Origin: Deltaproteobacteria bacterium CG07_land_8_20_14_0_80_60_11
GTDB taxonomy: Bacteria > Desulfobacterota > Desulfobaccia > Desulfobaccales > 0-14-0-80-60-11
Assembly: GCA_002779455.1 (NCBI GenBank)
Contig: PEWM01000215.1
Location: 1 to 12,513, forward strand
Reading direction: 5' to 3'
Length of the DNA stretch: 12,513 nt
Made by a program: the position numbers and the translations under genes. The notes beneath the pieces are model-generated. The model was not told the DNA's origin and did no database searches. It worked only from the letters and a program-made list of their open reading frames with translations. Below, one piece after another: positions 12,489 through 12,513 of the stretch (its first letter is position 1; each line of letters begins with the position of its first letter).

Positions 12489-12513
12489 TGAGGAACTTTT
12501 CGGAACGGGCACA

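Overview
The window reads as a chromosomal segment of a GC-rich, Gram-negative, anaerobic bacterium. A Desulfobacterota (former Deltaproteobacteria) host is my best inference. The support is a stand-alone desulforedoxin-type protein under a PerR-type regulator, a Fur/FeoA iron unit, an outer-membrane PagL-like protein, a DUF6600-type secreted protein, and small GC-rich palindromic repeats between genes. No rRNA, tRNA, IS element, transposase or CRISPR array was found.

Layout. Positions 1-657 hold no convincing gene, but carry palindromic dispersed repeats and a stem-loop. A sigma70-like promoter with an overlapping Fur-type operator (658-706) drives fur and feoA on the + strand (726-1473); no feoB follows. 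Convergent to it is a stand-alone HD-GYP phosphodiesterase (1672-2457, -). Next is a + strand leader with a strong intrinsic terminator (2569-2595), an 18-codon coupled leader ORF (2633-2689) and rnc (2689-3438). Convergent to rnc is perR plus a 41-residue desulforedoxin gene (3571-4129, -), which end in their own terminator. A PagL-like lipid A deacylase (4283-4864), enolase (5194-6483) and a proline-rich DUF6600 protein (6630-8495) follow, all on the - strand. The right third is an apparent - strand operon: recQ (12409-10265), a class II glutamine amidotransferase-like gene with a broken active site (10234-9491), and an intact-looking paralogue (9491-8745) that overlaps it by one base.

How genes work together. 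Two Fur-family regulators split the work. The left one has a Fur-type Glu ligand, sits with feoA and has a Fur box. The middle one has every PerR ligand (His37, Asp80, His86, His88, Asp99) and sits with a mononuclear-iron redox protein, so it is probably a peroxide-sensing unit. Enolase and RNase III are housekeeping genes. The PagL-like and DUF6600 proteins belong to the cell envelope.

Most notable: (1) the recQ plus tandem amidotransferase operon, where one paralogue keeps Cys2 but has lost the Asn-Gly oxyanion element and a substrate-binding Asp, and where recQ is visibly AT-richer than its partners; (2) the terminator-bearing leader and coupled mini-ORF before rnc; (3) the very short desulforedoxin gene; (4) a structured leader before the DUF6600 gene with a perfect 10-nt Shine-Dalgarno but no normal start codon next to it.
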